Source of the DNA: Plantago ovata
Taxonomy: Eukaryota; Streptophyta; Magnoliopsida; Lamiales; Plantaginaceae
Length of the DNA: 64,000 nucleotides
Direction: 5' to 3'
Assembly: GCA_028274465.1 (NCBI GenBank)
Contig: CM051455.1
Span: 44,161,129-44,225,128, forward strand
In this document: positions 1 through 12,244 of the stretch, one piece after another
Layout: each line of letters opens with the position of its first letter
Numbering within the stretch: the first letter of the stretch is position 1
Notes under the pieces: generated by a model
What the model saw: only the letters and a program-made list of their open reading frames with translations
The model's database searches: none
What the model was told of the DNA's origin: nothing
Position numbers and translations under genes: made by a program

Positions 1-291
1 TTATATTTGATTTGAGAAATGTGTAATCGATGTATTTACCGATACTTTCTCACGGTTTTACATTTGAAATTAGATTTCATACGATGTGAGAATTCCAAGG
101 TATACCTTCGTATTAACGTTCTTATCAGATGTGGGATTCGGTCACTCTGGATGCCTAGCATATTCGTTATTAAAATTTGATTCCTCCTCCAAAACTGCCA
201 TTTTCTGTACATTATAGTACTTCCAAGTTAGTACTATAGAGTATATATAGATTATACTAATGCACTCTGCATTTGGACTCTTGTAAGCTGT

Positions 292-678
292 TTGTCTACT
301 CCTCCAAGGTTACAAGTCAGCTGTAGTGGCATGCACAGACACATCATGCAGACAGTTTCTTGGGAGAAACGAATAGAGGAACGTACAGGTCAAAGATTGG
401 TGCCATGGGTTCACATTGAAACTCAGAGACCAATCAAGAAACTTCATAACTCAAGAAAAAGTCATCTTGTTTATCAATCAGAATTTAACTTCACTGCAAC
501 CTACCTAAGGTGGATTCATAGAAGATGATCCAAGTCTCCCTGATGGGATGGGACTAGTTATTGTGCATCCATACTTTGAGCACTTTCCAATCAATGCCAA
601 TCTCTTCAATGATTCTCTTAACCTAACTCAGCATCAAAAGGTTTCCGAATCTTCCAGCCAGATTTTTTAGCAAAGACA
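292..678 (+). other. Unrecognised coding-like stretch with one frame change
   Basis: Two abutting open stretches look like one coding exon broken by a frame shift. The first reads from about 292 (first ATG at 331) to a stop near 526. The second, in the next frame, reads from about 515 to a TAG at 676-678 and ends in Ser/Gln-rich residues (SESSSQIF). The second part contains DDPSLPDGMGLVIVHPYF, which has a normal protein composition. I do not recognise the family. It could be the 3' end of a gene lying left of the window or a decayed remnant. No motif allows a function to be assigned. Confidence 0.3.
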
Positions 679-2140
679 AACATCATCTCCTTCTGTTCTG
701 GAGTCTTTTCAGAAATCGGACTGCACTGCTATAGTAATTTGTGTATATCCCTGTGTTGAAATGGCCAAGTAAATTATCCCGATTTGCACAACCCATCGAT
801 CCTATGCCAATTGTAACTTCATTATGTTCACATATATTCTCCCTCGTCAACGTTTTAAACAATAACTCAGCCTCTTCGACTTTGTTAACTAAGTCGAGCC
901 CTTTAATGAGTGTGGTGAAGGTGATCGATCACATTTGGTACAAAACCATATTTAAGTAATGGTTAAAGCAGCAAAACCAAGATCAACACGAATTCAAAAC
1001 TCAGAGGGCAGTAGCTATAGATCGCAACATTCAATGTGTAGTCATAAAAAAGGAAGACCCAGTTTACGCATTTCGACAAACAGGTGGAGTGCAACAGAGT
1101 AGTGTTACTGGGTGAATTGAATGAAATCATGAAAGGTTGACGTACACGTTTTTCATAACTACTCACACAACATTTACAAATTGTTCCCAGACCCATAGTA
1201 TCATATTTTATTGTTATGAGAACCACCTTTAAAAATTCATTATTATAGTACTCTCATGAAGGTATTTTTGGGATAAAATTCTCAATCAAGCCCCAAATAG
1301 CCTCAATCGTGGTAGTCTCCTAAATAGTTCTTCTGTGTAACTGGACATTTACTTCAGGACGTTGAATCACAACACTAGTAGATGATGTTATAGAGAGATT
1401 CCTGACTTTATTGTTATAAGGGGTACTATTAGGCTGTTAGATTGAACAAGCATGAGTGCAAACCTTGTACGTAGAATCCATGTCATCCGACTCCAACCCA
1501 TTGTATTTGCACAGACTGCATTTTAAAACACGCTGATTGTTGTTGCGCTTTCATGGCCTTAAAATGTGTCTTTCACACATTGTACCAAGATGCACGCTGC
1601 TAGGGTCAAAATACATTTTTTAAGCAAAAATTAAAAATCAAACCATTATTGTGGAGAATAAAATTAGTCCTCCTTATGTTGGAAGTTTATGTGTATGTAG
1701 ACGTGGAGTTTTTAGCTAAGAAAAGATAAGAGTTCGTGTTGAAAAATACTTCGAATGTGATGAAAAATACATCACCATCAAGTGTTTGTGTTGAAAAATA
1801 CTTCGAATGGGTTGAAAAATAATCCTGAATTCGACATATAAGATGGATAGCATTATTATTTAATGACCTAATGTCTTTGAAGAGGCATTTCAATTTATTC
1901 TCACAATAGGCAGGATATTAAGATTTTGGCCTACTGACCTGTACAAAAGAAGCAAGAACATAGTAAGCTCACATGAACCGATGAACAATCATGTTCTTCA
2001 TTCCTTATTTCAACTTCAGTTTTGCAGCTAATTATCAGATAATATTTTCGAGCTGTTCGGGATTTATCGGATAACACTTGCCTTGTCCAAAACAGAGGAA
2101 AACAGAACAAATAGTTTAATACAAATTCATTCATAGTATG
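679..2140. other. Intergenic, no gene recognised
   Basis: The stretch is AT-rich with only short, shadow-like open frames on both strands. A near-duplicate phrase, GTTGAAAAATACTTCGAATG, occurs at 1738-1757 and again at 1790-1809. No RNA gene or element ends could be identified. The last part is the 3' flank of the P450 gene ending at 2141. Confidence 0.5.
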
Positions 2141-3821
2141 TTAAGATTTTCGTTCCACTGGAATAACAGCCAAAGGGACAAGCTTACGAAGCGAAATTCC
2201 CATCTTCTCCTGCATATCCAGCATATGCGCAGAAGCATTCGCAGGCAGCTTCCAGTCGAAAGTTTGTACCAACTTAGCCAAAGTGATGCGGACCATTATA
2301 TCCCCAAGTAAAATACCCATGCAAATTCTTCTTCCCGCTCCAAACGGAAGCAACTCAAAATTTCGACCATGTGAATCAATATTCGACCCAATGAACCTCT
2401 CTGGCTTGAAAAAGAGAGGATCCTCCCATGAATCAGGATCCCTATGTATCGCCCATACATTCAAAAATACCATCGTATTTTTGGGTATGTGGTATCCCAT
2501 GTATTCAATATCTTGTGCTGCATTTCGCGGGAGGAGGAGAGGCAGTGAAGGATGTAGTCGCATTGTCTCTTTGACCACTGCTTGTAAGTACGGGAGTCTG
2601 CTGATGTCATCCTCTTCAACCGACCTTGAAGGGCCGATGACATGGTCAATTTCGTCTCTGAGCTTCGTTAGCGAATCTGGGTTGCGAAGTAGTTCTGCTA
2701 CAGCCCAGTTTATGGTGGCACTAGTAGTCTCCGTTCCAGCCATAAACATTTCCTGCAACATATATAACATACTTAAGTTCTTTCTCAAAGACATTGAGTG
2801 CTACTCGAGAACCTTATCGATTGAGTTGAACCAAGTACTCGTTATGCTCAACTTCCATAACATCTCAAAATTGATGAATGCATAGAAACGTTCCAGAAAA
2901 AACGGGAGAATTATGCATAAAAACACTTACCATGATCAAGGTATTGACATTCTTCCTTGAAAGCTCTATAGCATCAAACTCTAACAACACATCCAAAAAG
3001 TCCTTAGAACCATTCCCTTTCCCCAGTTTCCTTTCTTGAACCCTTTCCTCAACAAATCCATCAATCACAGCAAACAACTGTCCCATGTACTTCCCTGAAT
3101 TCCTCCTAATCCCCTGAGGATCAACCCTCTTCAAGAACGGAAACGAATCCACCAAATTTGGCTTCCCATTCCAATCCAAGAACCCGCTCATCGCATCATA
3201 AAACTCATTCCCCTGATTCGATTTCAAACCCATGACGTCTCTAGACATTGTACAATTACTTACCAGATTAAACGCCATGTTCATCAGGTACCTATCCAGC
3301 TGCACTTCCCCTGACCCTCCATTCAAAATCGATGCAGCTGAATCCTCCTTGATCTGCTTCATCATAATATCGATGCACATTCTTCTAACGTGAGCAGAAC
3401 CGCTGATTCTTTTGTGAACCAGAAGCTCGGACGAGCAGAGCTTCCGTAACACACGCCAGTACTCACCGTGACGAGCAAGGATGAGGGACCGTGTCTCGTA
3501 GTCATCGGTGGTTAAGCAATCGGGAACTTTGCGATCCGCGAGATGGAGATCGTGTTTCTTGATCAGTTCTTCGGCTGCCTTAGCGGACTGGATGACAAGA
3601 GTGTTGGTCATGCCAAGTTTGAGCCACAGGACCGGTCCATACTTGGTTTTCAGCTTGTAGAAGCTTTGGTGGGGCATTGTTCCGACATCGAATATGTTCC
3701 CGATCACCAGCCAGCCACGTGGCCCTGGTGGCCGGGGGTTTATGATACGTTTCTTGAGAAGGAGTTTATGAGAGATTAAGAATGTGAAAACGAGGATGAT
3801 GATGAACCAAAGAGAAATCAT
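2141..3821 (-). CDS. Cytochrome P450, CYP76-like, intact two-exon gene
   Basis: This is a heme monooxygenase of the plant A-type P450s, anchored in the ER membrane and acting with NADPH-P450 reductase. Exon 1 is 3821-2931 and exon 2 is 2752-2141, with a GTAAGT donor and a TTGCAG acceptor; together they encode 500 residues, the usual family length. An N-terminal membrane helix (residues 1-20) is followed by the proline hinge RPPGPRGW. The oxygen-binding helix I motif AGTETTS lies at about 302-308, straddling close to the intron as in A-type genes. The ExxR pair is Glu359/Arg362, PERF is at 414-417, and the heme loop FGAGRRICMG is at 434-443 with Cys441 as heme ligand. The overall wording is closest to CYP76 (many oxidise monoterpenoids or other small molecules); the substrate cannot be read from sequence. 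A similar gene lies upstream at 5870-7616 in the same orientation. Confidence 0.93.
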
Positions 3822-4926
3822 TGTTGACCCATGTACTCATAACTCATTTTCGATTGCCTTATATGGTAAGAAGATTGGAATTGATATCTTGACAAGTCAA
3901 CTTTATACTTCAAAGTGGTAATGATATAATATAAAATATCACCAGCCCATCAATTGAAATGTATATTTTGACTCTGGCATAGTATAATACCCTACAAAAT
4001 CTGTAGGATATTAGAAAATGCTTGACAGCAGATAATATTTAAAAAGAAACTTGTGCTATTTTATGTCGGAGAAACAAATACATGGTGGACTATTTTATTA
4101 TAACTTTTCCAAATCTTTTTTAGGAGTAATTTGTGACTAAAAATTCTTAAATAAAAAATAAAATGAAAAACATTTGACCGGACAGAGAAATAAAAAATGT
4201 TAATAGTTTTCTTTTCTGAATCGTCAAAGTGAAAATTAATAATAGTTTCCCCTGGTGACTCAAACCCCCAACCTATTGGTTGGAGGTCATTTGACTAGCG
4301 ATTTCATCAATAATTGGGCTTGGATAATGTTTACTACAAGCAAGTATAAATGTACAATTGTAGTCGGAAGACTCGGAATAATAATTGGGTCCGAGTTTAC
4401 TGTACCAAAATGTATACCATTCCATCTACCAAAATAGAAAAATTCTAGCTAGCATAATGATAAAAGGAAAGGTGCAATTAATCAAGTGGGAAATATGGAG
4501 TTATTTTGGAAAAGATTCACATTGATTGGGATAGTTTTTCTTAATTGAAATGGTAAGATAAGATAAGCCAAATTTGGATTTTTTTGGAAAAAGTACCTTT
4601 ATTTATAATAATACTAAAGCATAATTGTGTACAACGCTCAGCTGTATTGACATGCCGGGATGAAAGAGACGTGAGATATTACATTCAAAAGACACACAGG
4701 GCACTGCCAGATAATCTGCTACTACTGCATTGCATTCTCTATTTTGGTTCATCAGCCTCCGGTGCCTCCAGCCAGGTCACCACCGACCACCGTCTTCCTG
4801 TGAAAACCATCACAAACATATTTGGAATCAGCCTGGAATCGAATACACAGAGAAGTAATCTGCAACGGAATTGCTAATAATAAGTCCTATCATTTCAGCT
4901 GTATAAATATCAGCAATGCCTAACGG
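3822..4926. other. P450 intergenic spacer
   Basis: This is the upstream flank of the first P450. A weak TATA-like CCATATAAGG (minus strand, 3857-3866) lies about 40 bases before its ATG. The rest is AT-rich, with no gene recognised up to the RNase H fragment. Confidence 0.4.
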
Positions 4927-5065
4927 GCTATTGCAGCTCTCACAAAGCTACCATCCTTAGCCCTAATGACTACACCAAAGCTTGCTAATCCTGTAGAAGA
5001 ATTGACTGACCCAACACAATTCATACAGAATTCAAAACAAGGAGATGGCTGCCACCTCAAACTTG
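4920..5065 (-). pseudogene. RNase H domain fragment of a LINE-type element
   Basis: Read on the minus strand, a short open stretch ends at a stop at about 4920 and contains GLASFGVVIRAKDGSFVRAA. This resembles the first strands of the plant RNase H domain found at the end of many LINE ORF2 proteins (Trp...Pro-Pro...DGS...G.AG.G.VIRD..G). The canonical first Asp appears as Val (CVGSVNSS) and the remainder of the domain is absent, so it is a dead fragment. A chance match or a free-standing RNase H-like gene fragment is possible. Confidence 0.4.
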
Positions 5066-5869
5066 CAAGTTGTAGCAATTAATAATTACTTCAGTTTTGA
5101 GTTTGACAAGATAAGGCTAGGAGCCTAGGCCCACAAATCATCATGTACTGACACTCTATCTTGATAGGAATCCATAGGGATTAGGGACATGATGTGAACA
5201 AATTTATTACATACTGGCTATTGCTACATGCTAAAATGACATTTAAAACCCACAACGTTTTCCAAAAATTACAAACAGTGCTTAACTTGCAATCTCCTTT
5301 ATTTTAAGATAAGAACATAGAAACATTCATCTTATGATGCGCCCCCAAATAGATAAACGTAGGAAGAGAGAAGATATTGCAGAAAAACAATAAATCTCTA
5401 GCACGATCACGTACTAGACAAGCAAATTACTAAAGAGTAATCTACCTACGACGCAATAACTAAAGAGTTACTAACCTCGAATAATCTCAACGGAGACTTG
5501 TGCTAAAGAACACCAGAGCAATGACTCAAATCAATATTCAACTATGAAAAAGAATGAAATTGTACAATGCTTAAATAGTAAAGATACGACTTGTTGGACA
5601 AGTTCTGCTCATACCCAGTAAGGCAGAATCAGGTAAGATTTAGGCAATCTAATCGGTCCTAGAATCTCTCTCCTAACCTTTGCTTAGCCAACAAGTTAAC
5701 TGACTCTAACTCTAACTAGGTAACTAAATAATAAAAGGAAAATAACTAACTAGCCGACCCTTTCCCCAAGTCGGCGCCGTCGCCCGCCTTGCGACCCAAG
5801 TCGCGCGTCCGGCCTCGCTTTGGCCCAAACACTAGCCCGTCATCCCGGGGGTCCATCATCTTACCATCT
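5066..5869. other. Spacer with GC-rich patch
   Basis: No gene was recognised. A short patch at 5755-5860 is much richer in G and C than its surroundings (GGCGCCGTCGCCCGCC and nearby) and directly abuts the 3' end of the second P450. Because of a frame break, that gene's reading frame runs on into this patch. It may be a fragment of an inserted element. Confidence 0.35.
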
Positions 5870-7616
5870 CTAAGGTTCACATTTCCTTTCAAGGGGAATA
5901 GCCTTAAGTGGTACCAACTTACGAAGTGCAATTCCGTTCGCTCCCTCATATCCGGATCCTCAGGAGACCCATTCCCAGGGAGCTTCCAATCGAACGAGTG
6001 TACTAAATTCGCCATTGTGAGGCTGACCGTTTTCTCACCTAAGCTCATACCTATGCATGATCTTCTCCCCGAACCAAACGGAATCAACTCATAGTATTTC
6101 CCTTTAGCATCCACATTCGAGTTTATAAACCTATCTGGCTTGAAACGGAGAGGGTCCTCCCACGCATCAGGGTCCCGCTGTATAGCCCACGCGTTAACTA
6201 GTACAATAGTGTTCTTTGGTATGAAGTAGCCCATGAACTCGGTATCCTGCATTGAGTTTCTTGGGAGTAGCATAGGAAGCGATGGATGCAGACGCATAGT
6301 TTCTTTCACTACTGCATTTAGGTAAGGAAGATTGTTTAAGTCTGCCTCTTCAACCATCCTGGAACGTCCTACAACCTGGTCGATTTCCTCTGTGAGGATT
6401 CTCATCGAGTCTGGGTTGTGTAGAAGCTCGGCCATTCCCCAATTAACCGTGCTGCTACTTGTTTCAGTTCCACCCATGAAAATTTCCTACAATACAATCA
6501 ACCATATGTTAGACCTTGCAATTTCAGGAAAACTATGCACGGGGCGCGTTGCGTTCATGACTGGGGGCAAGTAATTAAAAGTACGAAAAGCAGTTGTTTC
6601 TGCTAACAGTTATTTCTGCTTCTGCTACTAATAAGTACTAATCAGTTTTATGATTTTTCTGCAAACAGACAGTTTTATGCTTAACTGTAAAAGCGAACTT
6701 ACAAAAGTGACAATGGCCACATTCTTCACAGAGAGCTTATCAACTACACCCTTCTCATCACACTCCAATAGAGCATCAAGAAAGTCTCTTGTGGCCTTCC
6801 CTTTCCCCAATTTCTTTTCTTCGATCCTTTCCTTCACGAACACACCAACAATCTCAATCAATTTCCCCAAGTACTTCTCTGAGTTCCTCCTAATCCCTTG
6901 TGGATCAAGCCATCTCAAGAAAGGGAACGGATCAGCAAGATTCGGCTTCCCGTTCCACTCCGTTAACTTTTCATGTACTCATAGAACTCATTCCCTTTCT
7001 CTGATCTCGAATCCATAATATCTCTAGATATTGTAAAATTGCTCATCAGATTAAAAGTCATGAGCATAAGGTACCTCTCAATAAGGATTTCACCTGATCC
7101 TCCATTAGCACGTGACTCCGCAGAATCCTCCTTGATCCATCGCAACATGATACTCTGGCAATTTTGTCGGGCCGAAACAGAAGCGTTCACTCTTTTCGGA
7201 ACAAGCAACTCCTGTGCACACAATTTTCGTACCACACGCCAGTACTCTCCATAAGGAGCAAAGACTATCGATCCTTTGTCGTGACCACAAGCTGTCATCG
7301 AAATAGGAACTGTGCGGTTGGAAAAAACTTGATCCTGCTTCTTGAAGAGCTCTTCTGCAGCCTTGGCAGACTGAATAACCAAAGCGTTTGGCGCACCTAG
7401 CTTTAGCCAGAGAACGGGTCCGTACTTGGAACGGAGTTTGTATAAGTTGTAGTGTGGGATCGTGCCGATGTCCAGTATGTTCCCGATTATCGGCCACCCT
7501 GGTGGCCCCGGTGGCCGGGGTTTAGCGGAACGGTTATTTCTGGAAAAGTGCCAAACAAGGAAGGGTATAGAGAAAATGATAAGGTACCAAAATATTGGTT
7601 CTGTTAAAGAAATCAT
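5870..7616 (-). pseudogene. Cytochrome P450, CYP76-like, with two single-base frame breaks
   Basis: This is a tandem paralogue of the P450 at 2141-3821 with the same layout. Exon 1 is 7616-6703 (donor GTAAGT) and exon 2 is 6486-5870 (acceptor TTGTAG). The first ATG giving the membrane anchor is at 7616. The hinge is RPPGPPGW, helix I is GGTETSS, followed by KETMRLHPS (ExxR), FKPDRF (Asp in place of the usual Glu) and heme loop FGSGRRSCIG. The frame breaks near 6968, where GNEFYEYMKS meets a stop while the next frame continues LTEWNGKPN as in the paralogue. It breaks again near 5938, where the conserved tail GIALRKLVPL lies one frame off and then ends at a stop at 5870-5872. Each break is explained by one missing base. 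It is either a young pseudogene or a good gene with two assembly errors; every catalytic motif is intact. Confidence 0.85.
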
Positions 7617-7668
7617 GTCTGGTTCTTTAATTTCCAAGCTTAATTAATTGACTTCTTTTCTTCCCTCT

Positions 7669-7678
7669 CTATTTATAG
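7669..7678 (-). promoter_or_regulatory. TATA box of the second P450
   Basis: Reading the minus strand, CTATAAATAG lies 53-62 bases upstream of the ATG at 7616. It is a near-consensus plant TATA box at a plausible distance for a short 5' leader. Confidence 0.55.
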
Positions 7679-8087
7679 ACTATAGTGCTTGCCAAAAAAT
7701 TGAGTACCATGTATTAGACCGACTTTGATACCGTATTAGAATTGAGTCATCATCCCCGTAAAAAAGGCCTTATTAAATGGAGAAGCTTACCCAATCTATA
7801 TGTTAATTCATGAACTTTTCTCAGTGGGATTGGGTTAACAAAATATTCTGTAGTTATTAGTACATGAAGTTTTAATCCATGTACATCATATAAGACCTGA
7901 TTCATCAACTTAAGAAAATCTCAGAAGAACAGATATTCATATAGGTAAATGCTTGTCTATATATAAGGTCTATAAGAACAATCATAGAAGGTAAACAAAT
8001 CATGCACAGATTACACTACCAAACTGGTTTTTGTAGATAATGGTATCTTCTTTTTTTATGTCACTGCAAGGAAAAAGCTCTTACCAA

Positions 8088-9235
8088 TAATCTATCAAAC
8101 TTGGGAGCACGCCACGAACCCTCAGTTCCATGAGTACCGAAGTTTTATCATTGGCTGAAAAATAAAAAAGGCATGGCATATATTTAGTATCGGTTATAAT
8201 GACAGCATATATCACCAGAAGAAAGTAAAAAGTTACTTTAAAAACTTCTGACACAAGCACACAGTCTAGTTTTACCATGATAAAGAACATATCGACAAAA
8301 GAAGAACAGAAAAGAAAAACAGTGGATCTGCTCATCTGCATGTAATGGTGAGACATGCTTTGGTTGTAGTAATGTATAGAACAGGTAGGATGAACAAATT
8401 TATATTCCTTTCAATGATATAATTGAAAACTAAGTATCTTTGAGGGACTGGACTCAAAAGCACAATTTAAAGGCAGAACATACTCAAAACATTCTGCTGG
8501 ATAGATTACATTTCTGCTGGTTAGCTAGCATGTCAAGCAGAGCAACTTGTTCTTCAAGGTTCTCGCTGTACTTCCATCCCCATCTTAGTAGTTATTGGAT
8601 TGCTTCTCTTACTTCATCCAACTCACTTTCAGCCCCAAAGGAGCTGAGCTGGGATTAGATGGATTACATTTCTGAAGAAACGACCAACACAACTAATAAA
8701 TAATTTTACTAAGCAGTTAATATGAATCGAACAATCTTTGGAACATCTTATCAATTTTTGGAATTGCCACCGTCACTAATCAGATTGAATTGATTACTGA
8801 AACAATTGATGTGGAGAACATACAGCAAGAGCAAGCATTTAGGAACATATCCCATATGTACTTGCAGAAAGAATCTGCACAGCTTTTTTTGTGAGTGGGA
8901 ATGCCATGTAACAATCACAGACCACAACCTACAACTCTAACAGGATGTTCACTTACATGGAAAATTTTCAGGGCTAAAGAAGGTAAACTTGCAGAGTAAT
9001 ATCATGAGATTCTTATGAAATAAAGCCCACCAGGAATTACTTCATACAATTTATTTGAACTGAAAGCTATTACTGATGGACAGATAAAGAAAGTTACCGC
9101 GATACAAGGGGCGAAAACATATTGAATGCCAGTATATAAATGTTAAAACAATATACCTCAGAATTGGGATACGATAACCAGGGTCTGGAATTATGGATTC
9201 TTTCATAATGTTCTGAAACCTCCAACCTAGCAGCA
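8088..9235 (-). pseudogene. Exon-like pieces of an unidentified large gene
   Basis: Three minus-strand stretches read like exons with splice-like borders. The piece near 9233-9176 contains IMKESIIPDPGYRIPILR, preceded by TTTCAG and followed by GTATAT. The piece at about 8656-8500 contains FGAESELDEVREAIQ, a stop, then LLRWGWKYSENLEEQVALL. The piece at about 8157-8091 contains SVLMELRVRGVLPSLIDYW followed by GTAAGAG. The in-frame stop suggests decay. The middle piece vaguely recalls a plant nuclear-pore scaffold protein (NUP205 type), but I cannot confirm this from memory. The pieces may not belong to one gene. Confidence 0.3.
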
Positions 9236-9249
9236 AAATATAGAACACA

Positions 9250-10370
9250 ATTCAAACTATTCAGTCAAGTCCTTCATCTAACCTTCATGTTCTTTCTCTC
9301 TACACCATTAATTAATAAACAAAACTTATCATCACATTCTATATGAATTTTTCAACAGTACAAGGCAAAATGCTGCAAAGTTCAATCGAATTCATCAGAT
9401 AAACAGTTATTTAGAAAACTTATGGAAGATCAATATGAAAAACTAAATACATGGCCAACCCAAATGCTTTGCTTATTACTTTGCTCACCATATGAATAAA
9501 GACGTGTTCCAAGAAGAATCAATAAGAGGACTTAATTTTCCAATTTAGCACCTATTAGCCTTAAGATTGGAAAAAGCTACCCAACAGATTCCATGTTCAA
9601 TTCTATCAACACACATTGAGCACTTCAATCCACAACAACTATCCTATATCAATTCCGTCAATTATCATACTCTCTCGTTTGATCTTTTCCGATCCTAGTT
9701 CCAATTCACAAACAGTCTAAACTAAAGGTTTCGCCAAAACATACATTTCAAACCTTCATTTAAAAATATTACATATAAACCAGCTACATAAACACAAATT
9801 CCAGCTTCATGATTGCATAAAACAATGCAAATCGTAAGCACTCGTAAATACATATAAAACATATTCATCCAAATAGAATCACTAAAGCTGAGAATTAATT
9901 AACAAATTATTGCTTGTTTGTAGTGTGTAAGTTTATGATGATACATTTGAGGTGAGTTGTACGTATGATCATCTGAATTGGTTTGTCGTGCCAGGTTCTA
10001 TGTCGGTGAACTTGTCGGTTACATCCAGTAAAGACTATATTGAGAATGCAGGAGAGCTGAGTAGGAGCTCATCAAGTAGCAGACTAGTCGTCACCTTACA
10101 GATTAGTAATCTGCATCTACTATTCTGGTTGGGGTTGTCTTTCTCTCTGTAAATTGAATAGCCTGCTTATGATCATCAATTCATCCTGGTGGCCAGTTTA
10201 TATTTTCTGAAAATTGGCAGCAACCAGATTTCCATCTTACCCATACACATGTATTGTTGGGCTCATTTTATTTATTAATTATTATTATTTCATTACTTAT
10301 TTCCATCTAATTTTTACCCTTTCTACTTGCATACAACATAGATACAATGTGCTCGAAATGTTGTGAAATG
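9250..10370. other. Intergenic, nothing recognised
   Basis: AT-rich sequence with only short open frames, including one at 9952-10152 (+) that is Ser-rich and lacks any recognisable motif. No RNA gene or element border is visible. Confidence 0.4.
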
Positions 10371-10373
10371 AAC

Positions 10374-10511
10374 ATTGCTGCAATACTTAAACATGGTACT
10401 AGTAAGTGGTACTAGTAGGGGGTGTTTGCAATTTAATTTAAGATTGCTGCAATACTTAAACATGGTACTAGTAAGTGGTACTAGTAGGGGGTGTTTGCAA
10501 TTTAATTTAAG
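10374..10511. repeat. 69-bp perfect tandem duplication
   Basis: The 69-base unit beginning ATTGCTGCAATACTTAAACA at 10374 is repeated head to tail at 10443. It contains its own internal near-repeat of GGTACTAGTA. The second unit's right part, GGGGTGTTTGCAATTTAATT, is also the left terminus of the adjacent hAT-like element, so the duplication includes the element border. Confidence 0.85.
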
Positions 10512-10843
10512 GAGAAGTCTTAAAATAAGTGGCTTAATTTAAAGAAAAGTTAATAAAATTGACTTATTAGAGAATTCGATGGGTGTTTGCAAAAATTTAC
10601 TTAAAAGATAAGTTGTAGCATTACTGTTTGCAAACCTAACTTTTTAGACAAAAAAAAATTAAAATCTAGCTTAATTTAACGAGAAGCTATTGAAGGAGGT
10701 ACAACCAACTTCTCCAACTTCAACTTATTAGCTTAATTTAATTTAATATAATTAAACAACTTATTCAAAAAGCTGGTTCTGCTTAAAATAAGTAAATAAG
10801 TGATAAGATGAATAATTTAAGTTTTCGTAAACACCCATTAAAT
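10490..10843. mobile_element. Small non-autonomous hAT-like element
   Basis: The left end GGGTGTTTGCAATTTAATTTAAG is matched in inverse at the right end, where the minus strand reads GGGTGTTTACGAAAACTTAAAT (ending near 10842). The interior is AT-rich, non-coding and full of AAGTTAT/CTTATT motifs, as in hAT-type MITEs. An 8-bp target duplication could not be seen, perhaps because the left edge was itself tandemly duplicated. Confidence 0.5.
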
Positions 10844-10868
10844 ACTACCTACTATTCGCCTACTGCTA

Positions 10869-11520
10869 TTAATCTGTTTTTGCACCAGCAGTACTAGGCG
10901 TCTGATCGTCATCATCCATGACCAGCAAAACGGCTGTTCCAACATCATTGACCGCTAGTCCGTACCCTGTCTTGGGTTGATCATCTGTTTCGGTTGGATG
11001 TGGATGTTGCGTTATTTTATCGATGATGGCATCCTTTACACCACCCAAAGCATCACTGATGATTCCACCGCAGCCTCTTGCTTCTTCTGTGCCCCTGGTA
11101 TTGGAGAATTTAACATAAATCGCAGAGTCAACAACTATCTCAAGAAATTCCATCATCTGAAATTATGAAATAGCTAGTACATGTTATATGACACTTGTTA
11201 GCAGATTGTCAGGTTTATTTATACCATTTGCCTTGTTTATCATTAATAATTTCCTGCGCCTGAAGGGTTGCTTGGTCTCCTTGGGTTTCCTCTTGATGGA
11301 TTTTCACCTCATCCAGTTTCCTTGCTGATTCTTCCTTTGCCTCGTTGTACTTCTGCATTAGAATTAGTTCACACAGTATAATACCAACATTAAATTCACT
11401 TATGATCAAGAAAAGTGGAGTAACAAATTAAAGATTGAAAGAATCTAAATTTAAAACTCAGGCCTATACTTGTTCTGCTTCTGCTTTCTGATGCACATTC
11501 TTCTGGTACTCCTTCTCCAT
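10869..11520 (-). CDS. Hypothetical small Lys/Glu-rich protein, three exons
   Basis: The product is not a recognised family. The minus strand offers exon 1 from an ATG at about 11520 (MEKEYQKNVHQKAEAEQ, donor GTATAG). Exon 2 runs from a TGCAG acceptor near 11355 and is highly charged (YNEAKEESARKLDEV, Gln-rich end, donor GTATAA near 11225). A last exon from a TTTCAG acceptor at about 11156 runs to a stop at 10869, ending in an acidic DDDDQ stretch. Exons 1 and 2 join in frame and look like a hydrophilic coiled coil, as in LEA-like proteins. The join of exon 2 to exon 3 is one base out of frame as read, so the model is incomplete, the site differs, or there is a small error. The last exon starts with two ATGs and could be separate. 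Confidence 0.35.
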
Positions 11521-11524
11521 TATA

Positions 11525-12244
11525 CGTACTGATTGTGTATGGCCTAGTACGTTTTTCTGACGTTCAATGTAATTGAGCTAGCTAGTGTAACATAGTAGTA
11601 ACATTGATCATGGATTAGCTTGGTCGCAGTATGCTATCATATGTTGGATTTTGCTGAAATTCACTGGTTGAGCGACACGTATCGATGATGACTAATATGT
11701 ATCTGCTCTGCTACCTAAGCAGCCTTGCTGTGTTGTCATCAATGGGAAATCATACAGGCTTTGGTAAAATAAGTATGTAAGTTCCAGAAATACTCAAGTA
11801 GACCCCATAACTTTTTTTTATTTGACATAAAGTTTCAAAAGAAATCATTCTCACAAACTTAGAACACTATGTGATTCGATTAGCGCTATGGTCATGAACC
11901 CTGCAAGATAGTGATTAGTGAGGTACGTATTAATTTGATTAAGTTTACTATTAGTACATATACTTGTGTTTGAGTTAGTAACCTTGAATTGGTCAATGCT
12001 TCCATTTCTTGGTTTGGCATGGATGAAGAAGAATATATATTAACCAAGTCAATCAGTATGCATATATGTGACAACATTCACAATCACAAGACAGTAAACT
12101 CAAATCCAGTACATACGTACTGTACTAATAAGTAAAAAAAATTCCATAAGCTCTCTACAATGATTTCAACTTCAAGTTAACAACTACGGAGTACTAATAA
12201 TCAATAAAAATCTCCATACAGACAAAATGATCAATGGATCAGTA
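11525..12244. other. Intergenic, nothing recognised
   Basis: AT-rich spacer between the hypothetical gene and the 3' end of the glycosyltransferase gene. Only short non-conserved open frames are visible. Confidence 0.4.

Noticed and set aside
2283-2885. 200-codon plus-strand ORF
   Set aside because: It is antisense to P450 exon 2 and its conserved heme region; the coding evidence lies on the minus strand.
7105-7497. 130-codon minus-strand ORF
   Set aside because: It is an out-of-frame shadow of P450 exon 1.
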